A program made the translations under genes and the position numbers. Under the pieces are notes generated by a model. That model was not told the origin of the DNA. It was given only the letters and a program-made list of their open reading frames with translations, and ran no database searches. From Puniceicoccaceae bacterium (GTDB taxonomy: Bacteria; Verrucomicrobiota; Verrucomicrobiia; Opitutales; Coraliomargaritaceae), in contig PXBU01000453.1 of NCBI GenBank assembly GCA_003566795.1, positions 1 through 17,192 of the forward strand: DNA of 17,192 nt, read 5' to 3'. Of the stretch, positions 13,870 through 17,192 are shown in pieces. Every line of letters begins with the position of its first letter. Position 1 is the first letter of the stretch.

Positions 13870-14619
13870 CTACTTCCCGGCTGCCTTATACCGACCACGA
13901 ATCCGCAGCAGGCCGGCGATCATACCCCAGGCATCGCGCAGGGGATGCACTTTCCCGCCCGGCATTTCGCGCCAGGGGATGCGCCGCTCCTTGAGTTTAT
14001 AGCCCGCCAGCTGCAGAGCCAGCAAGAGTTCCACATCAAAGACAAAGCCGCGCTCCTGCAGCTTGTCCGCTACCTGGCGATAGCCTTCACCCGGAATCAC
14101 CTTGGCCCCGCATTGAGTATCCTCATAACGGATACCGGTGATGGCATGCACCAGCGTCGCAAATGCGTAGAAGGACAGCATTCTACCCAAGGGGCGCTGC
14201 AAGGGCGTCTCCTCCGAATTATGCCGCACACCCACACAGCCGCCCTGCGGACCCTCGCTCACGGCAGTTTCCATCAAGCGGACCATTGACGGAGCATCGA
14301 CGGCACCATCCGCATCGACAAAGGCCAACCAGGTGCCCTCGGGGCAGGCATCCCAAGCGGCATAGATCGCGCCGCCCTTGTGCGAGCGCTCCTCAAACAG
14401 CATCGCTTCGACGTGCGGATAGACCTCCCGAAAAGACGCCACCAACTGCGTCACCTTCGCCTTCTCCTGCGCCGTAGAACCATCATCGGCGACGACCCAC
14501 CGCACCGGCAGGCCGGACTGGAGCAGGGCCTCGGCCAACTTGGGACCAAAGCCCGCCAGGCGGGTCGAGTCGTTCCACACTGGGGTGACGAGGACGATGG
14601 TTTGTTCGGAATCAGCCAC
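13870..14619 (-). CDS. GT2 glycosyltransferase, Alg5/polyprenyl-phosphate glycosyltransferase-like
   Basis: This protein (249 residues from a GTG at 14619) has a GT-A fold that moves a sugar from a nucleotide donor, probably to a polyprenyl phosphate at the cytoplasmic face. Motifs are IVLVTPVWNDS near the start, VVADDGS (nucleotide binding), HKGGAIYAAWDA, the metal-binding FVDADGA, YEDTQCGAKV and RGFVFDVELLLA. The last three are characteristic of Alg5 and dolichyl-phosphate glucosyl/mannosyltransferases. There is no C-terminal membrane anchor. I prefer the GTG start because the stretch back to the in-frame ATG at 14664 is AT-rich (a run of T then AAA) and looks like promoter sequence. It is divergent from the Agl23-like gene, which could use the lipid-linked sugar. 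It is convergent with parC. Confidence 0.8.
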   Translation of the reverse strand: MADSEQTIVLVTPVWNDSTRLAGFGPKLAEALLQSGLPVRWVVADDGSTAQEKAKVTQLVASFREVYPHVEAMLFEERSHKGGAIYAAWDACPEGTWLAFVDADGAVDAPSMVRLMETAVSEGPQGGCVGVRHNSEETPLQRPLGRMLSFYAFATLVHAITGIRYEDTQCGAKVIPGEGYRQVADKLQERGFVFDVELLLALQLAGYKLKERRIPWREMPGGKVHPLRDAWGMIAGLLRIRGRYKAAGK

Positions 14620-14703
14620 GATTGACAACAAGCCGGATTTAAAAAAAATATCAAGGCAAAGCATAATTGCAGGATTCAAATATCTTCGCTGCACTCTCTT
14701 ACC

Positions 14704-16233
14704 ATGTATCAGCGCACCTTTTTCATCATCGCTTGGATCGCGGTCATCTGGCTCGCCGTATGGCTCCGCGTCGACGAGCTCGAGGCGCGTCCGATCCACG
14801 CGGATGAGGCCACCGGTGCCCATATTTTTTCGCAGCGGATCGAGAATGCCAATTACCGCTTTGACCCCACCCATTTCCACGGGCCACTGCTATCACTGAG
14901 CACCTTGCCGCTGGCCAAGCTCTACGGTGAATCCAGCTGGCAGGAGCTGAGCCTGCCCATGCTGCGCACGGGGCCAGTGCTGGCGGGCCTGCTAATGGTC
15001 CTCAGCCCCCTGCTGTGGCTGCGGATGATCGGGCCGCGGGCCGCGCTGGGAGCCGCCGCCCTACTCGCCTGCTCGCCGCTACTGGTCTACTACAATCGGA
15101 TGTATATTCACGAAAGTTGGCTGGTGCTGTTTGGCATGTTGGCCGTGGCGGCGATCTTTTACGTGGTCAAGCAACCGACCCGCAACCGGGCGATCCTGGC
15201 CGGACTGGCGACCGGCCTGATGTTTGCCACCAAGGAAACCTTCGCCATCTCGATGATCGCGTGGACGGTGGCAGGTGCGGCCTGCTGGCTGATGATGCTG
15301 GCCGGAAAAGCCGGGACGGATCACAGGCCGCCGACTTTCATCGACTACCTGAAACCGGCCGGCTGGTTCGCGGGGACGGTGCTGGCAGTCGGCACGGTTT
15401 TTTATACCAACGTCTTCCGTGACCCGGTGGGCATCGTCGATGCGATCCGCACCTACTTTGTCTATGAGACCACGCCGGGCCATGATAAGCCCTTCTTTTA
15501 CTATTTCGAGACGCTGATCTGGCCCAAGCATACCCTCGGGATGTGGTGGACGGAGGGCGGCATTGTGCTGCTGGGGCTGGTGGCCTGCGTATTGGCGGTG
15601 ATGCAGAAGACCCGGCGGCTGGCGATCAGCTTCATTGCGATCGGTTTCCTCACCCACCTTTTGATTTACAGCTTGATCAGCTACAAGAACCCCTGGCTGA
15701 TGATGCTCCCCTGGGCGCTGGCCTGCTTGCTGGCCGGTTGTGCTTTCACCCCCAGGGCCACCAGTGAGAGCAAGGCGAAGCTGGTGGTTTTGACCACCTG
15801 CTTGGGCCTGATTCTGCTGTTCCAGACCCGGCAAGCCACCCATGCCAGTGGACGCCTCGCCAACCACGACAACAATCCCTACGCCTACGTGCCGACCAGC
15901 CGCAACATCGCCCAGCTACCCGCCTGGCTGAGGGAGCTGGAACCCTATCAAGGCGATCAGACCATCGAACCGATTGCCGTGATCGGTCGGGAGTATTGGC
16001 CGCTGCCCTGGTATCTGCGGGATTTCGAGCAGGTGGGCTACTGGGTAGAGCCGCCGGAGGATGTGGTGTCCCGGGGAGTGGTCATTTCGATGCCAGCCGA
16101 GCGCGAGGCAGTGGAGGAGCTACTGGCGGACACTCATATACAACTCCCCCGAACGCTGCGCAGCAACGTGCCGATCACGCTTTTCCTGAGGAATGAAATC
16201 TGGAACGCCTGGACTGAACCAACCGACGAATGA
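14704..16233 (+). CDS. Agl23/GT39-like integral membrane protein (TIGR03663 type)
   Basis: This 509-residue polytopic protein resembles the GT-C superfamily: a first membrane span (about 5-20), then a periplasmic loop with the acidic pair Asp34-Glu35 in IHADEATGAHIF and YRFDPTHFHGPLLSL, then many spans. The HADEA and HGP pair is characteristic of TIGR03663 proteins, described as Agl23 or flippase-associated in haloarchaea and also found in Verrucomicrobiota. Further landmarks are LLVYYNRMYIHESWLVLFGM, TGLMFATKETFAIS and a late YWPLPWYLRDF typical of GT39-like proteins. It probably transfers, or helps flip, a lipid-linked sugar at the periplasmic face. The start ATG has no Shine-Dalgarno. Its stop overlaps the ApbE-like start by 4 bp (ATGA). 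Confidence 0.8.
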   Translation: MYQRTFFIIAWIAVIWLAVWLRVDELEARPIHADEATGAHIFSQRIENANYRFDPTHFHGPLLSLSTLPLAKLYGESSWQELSLPMLRTGPVLAGLLMVLSPLLWLRMIGPRAALGAAALLACSPLLVYYNRMYIHESWLVLFGMLAVAAIFYVVKQPTRNRAILAGLATGLMFATKETFAISMIAWTVAGAACWLMMLAGKAGTDHRPPTFIDYLKPAGWFAGTVLAVGTVFYTNVFRDPVGIVDAIRTYFVYETTPGHDKPFFYYFETLIWPKHTLGMWWTEGGIVLLGLVACVLAVMQKTRRLAISFIAIGFLTHLLIYSLISYKNPWLMMLPWALACLLAGCAFTPRATSESKAKLVVLTTCLGLILLFQTRQATHASGRLANHDNNPYAYVPTSRNIAQLPAWLRELEPYQGDQTIEPIAVIGREYWPLPWYLRDFEQVGYWVEPPEDVVSRGVVISMPAEREAVEELLADTHIQLPRTLRSNVPITLFLRNEIWNAWTEPTDE

Positions 16234-17072
16234 GCCAAACCCATACTTTTAAACATCAAGCAATGAAGAGCGAGTTCACGCTCCGCCTGAAACATGCGGA
16301 TAAAAAACTCGCCCAAGGCGCTGCCAGAGAGGCGCTCGAACTCATCGATAAGATCGAAAGCAAACTCAGCCGCTACATCCCCGGCAGTGACGTCTGGCAG
16401 ATCAATCACATGGAGGCCGGGCAAACGCTCTATCTGAGTGAGCTCTGCTACGACTGCCTGCTGGAGGGCCTGAAAGCCTACGAACAAACCGGCGGCTTGT
16501 TTGACGTCACGCTGGGCCAGCGCATCGAGCACCGCAAAAACAAGCAAACCAGCCCGCCACCGCCGATCACCGGCCAACTGGTCATCGTCCCCAACCAAGC
16601 GGCGATCCAGTGCAATGAACCGGGCCGGGAGATCGATCTGGGCGGGATCGGCAAGGGCTTTGCACTCGATCAGGCGAAGCAGGTGATCCAGGAATGGGGC
16701 ATCGAATCCGGCATCCTCTCCGCCGGCGCCAGCACGCACCTGGCCTTCGGCCCGCAGGAATGGAGACTGGGCTTGAGCGCGAAAAAGGCGACGCACGACA
16801 TCAAGCTGCAGAACCAGGCCCTGAGCGCCTCCGGGAGCGCGATCCAGGACGCGCACATCGTCTCACCGGTGGACGACGGGCAGACCTATCCTTATCCGCG
16901 AGTCTGGGTGTTGCATGAATCGGCCACCTGGGCCGATGTTTGGTCGACCGCAGCCATGCTCATGTCGCCCGAGGAACTTGGAGAGAGCGCGGAGCACTTT
17001 GCACAACTCTTCGCCGAGGACCCGGAGACGGGCATGGTGGTGCGCCTCTATCCGGAAGAAGCCCCGGTTTGA
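16230..17072 (+). CDS. FAD:protein FMN transferase, ApbE family
   Basis: This 280-residue protein would attach FMN to a Thr/Ser of a target flavoprotein using FAD. ApbE landmarks are IESKLSRYIPGSDVWQIN (42-59), TGGLFDVTLG (87-96), EIDLGGIGKGFALD (134-147), SASGSAIQDAHIVSPVDDG (199-217) and ADVWSTAAM (235-243), the last carrying the metal-binding Asp/Thr pair. There is no signal peptide or lipobox (it starts SQTHTFKHQAMKSEF), unlike classic exported ApbE. The usual Gly-Gly of the nucleotide-side loop reads SAGAS. At 280 residues it is shorter than typical ApbE. It overlaps the Agl23-like gene by 4 bp and is translationally coupled to it. No obvious flavinylation target is encoded in the window. 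Identity as a family member is good; activity is less certain. Confidence 0.85.
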   Translation: MSQTHTFKHQAMKSEFTLRLKHADKKLAQGAAREALELIDKIESKLSRYIPGSDVWQINHMEAGQTLYLSELCYDCLLEGLKAYEQTGGLFDVTLGQRIEHRKNKQTSPPPPITGQLVIVPNQAAIQCNEPGREIDLGGIGKGFALDQAKQVIQEWGIESGILSAGASTHLAFGPQEWRLGLSAKKATHDIKLQNQALSASGSAIQDAHIVSPVDDGQTYPYPRVWVLHESATWADVWSTAAMLMSPEELGESAEHFAQLFAEDPETGMVVRLYPEEAPV

Positions 17073-17162
17073 CGCATACAGGGGCCGCATGCTTGCCCGG
17101 TGAGCGATGAGTTCGTGCAATCAGTTTTTCATACCTCAAACTTCCAAACTCGTGTTCGACCA

Positions 17163-17183
17163 AAGCCTAAGGGCTTCGGCTAC
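17163..17183 (-). repeat. Possible REP-like element, divergent copy
   Basis: On the minus strand: GTAG, CCG, stem AAGCC/GGCTT, loop CTTA. It has the same order and spacing as the other elements (GTRG, 3 nt, 5-bp stem, short loop) but shares no stem sequence with them. It lies in the 120-bp tail after the ApbE-like gene, in which I see no gene. Confidence 0.4.
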
Positions 17184-17192
17184 ATTTAAGAA

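Noticed and set aside
14620..14880. Extension of the GT2 protein upstream of the GTG
   Set aside because: It runs through an AT-rich promoter-like stretch and into the start of the divergent Agl23-like gene; the GT-A fold begins right after the GTG.
15079..15867. 262-codon minus-strand open frame inside the Agl23-like gene
   Set aside because: Its composition, rich in His, Gln and Gly, is that of an antisense reading of a hydrophobic membrane protein.

Overview
The window reads as a gene-dense, GC-rich chromosomal segment from a Gram-negative bacterium. Lipoproteins, an outer-membrane factor with its periplasmic adaptor, and a periplasmic binding protein all point to a double membrane. My best guess is the Verrucomicrobiota, in the marine Opitutia/Puniceicoccales neighbourhood. 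The reasons are the Bacteroidetes/PVC-type iron-or-cobalamin ABC transporter, the 'HPHGDAS' type ParC, the Agl23-like (TIGR03663) membrane protein, near absence of Shine-Dalgarno sequences, and GTAG-led palindromic repeats between genes. This assignment is inference from family resemblance, not a database result.

Layout, left to right. (1) 1-312: non-coding, with three copies of a REP-like hairpin and a terminator-like hairpin. (2) 313-3505: a tightly coupled three-gene importer operon (binding protein, permease, ATPase) of the FecBCD/BtuFCD class. (3) 3506-3871: non-coding, with two REP-like elements in inverted orientation. (4) 3872-6363: an outer-membrane factor lipoprotein and a membrane-fusion protein, overlapping by 4 bp, with no inner-membrane pump following. 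(5) 6403-10524: a probable membrane-lipid modification locus. It holds a divergent SnoaL-like lipoprotein, a Cfa-like methyltransferase, a COG2907 FAD oxidoreductase and a DUF1365 protein. (6) 10660-11396: a VapBC-type toxin-antitoxin pair behind a perfect 14-bp palindrome in an AT-rich leader. (7) 11501-13564: a short ParC/GyrA-type topoisomerase subunit without a partner gene. (8) 13565-13869: a repeat-packed gap between convergent genes. (9) 13870-17072: an Alg5-like GT2 glycosyltransferase divergent from an Agl23/GT39-like integral membrane protein, which is translationally coupled to an ApbE-family flavin transferase.

How the genes may work together. The importer operon takes up a TonB-dependent chelate; the substrate (siderophore, haem or cobalamin) cannot be read from sequence. 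The Cfa-like/COG2907/DUF1365 set resembles loci for post-synthetic modification of phospholipid acyl chains, including bacterial methylated and furan fatty acids. The GT2 and Agl23-like proteins make sense as a polyprenyl-phosphate-sugar maker and a membrane enzyme that uses it.

The most interesting structural signal is a family of intergenic elements with one architecture: GTAG or GTGG, then 3 nt, then a hairpin with a 5-bp stem and a loop of 4-5 nt. Stem sequences differ between copies while pairing is mostly kept. This is the layout of REP elements mobilised by RAYT (TnpA_REP) transposases, but no RAYT gene lies in the window.
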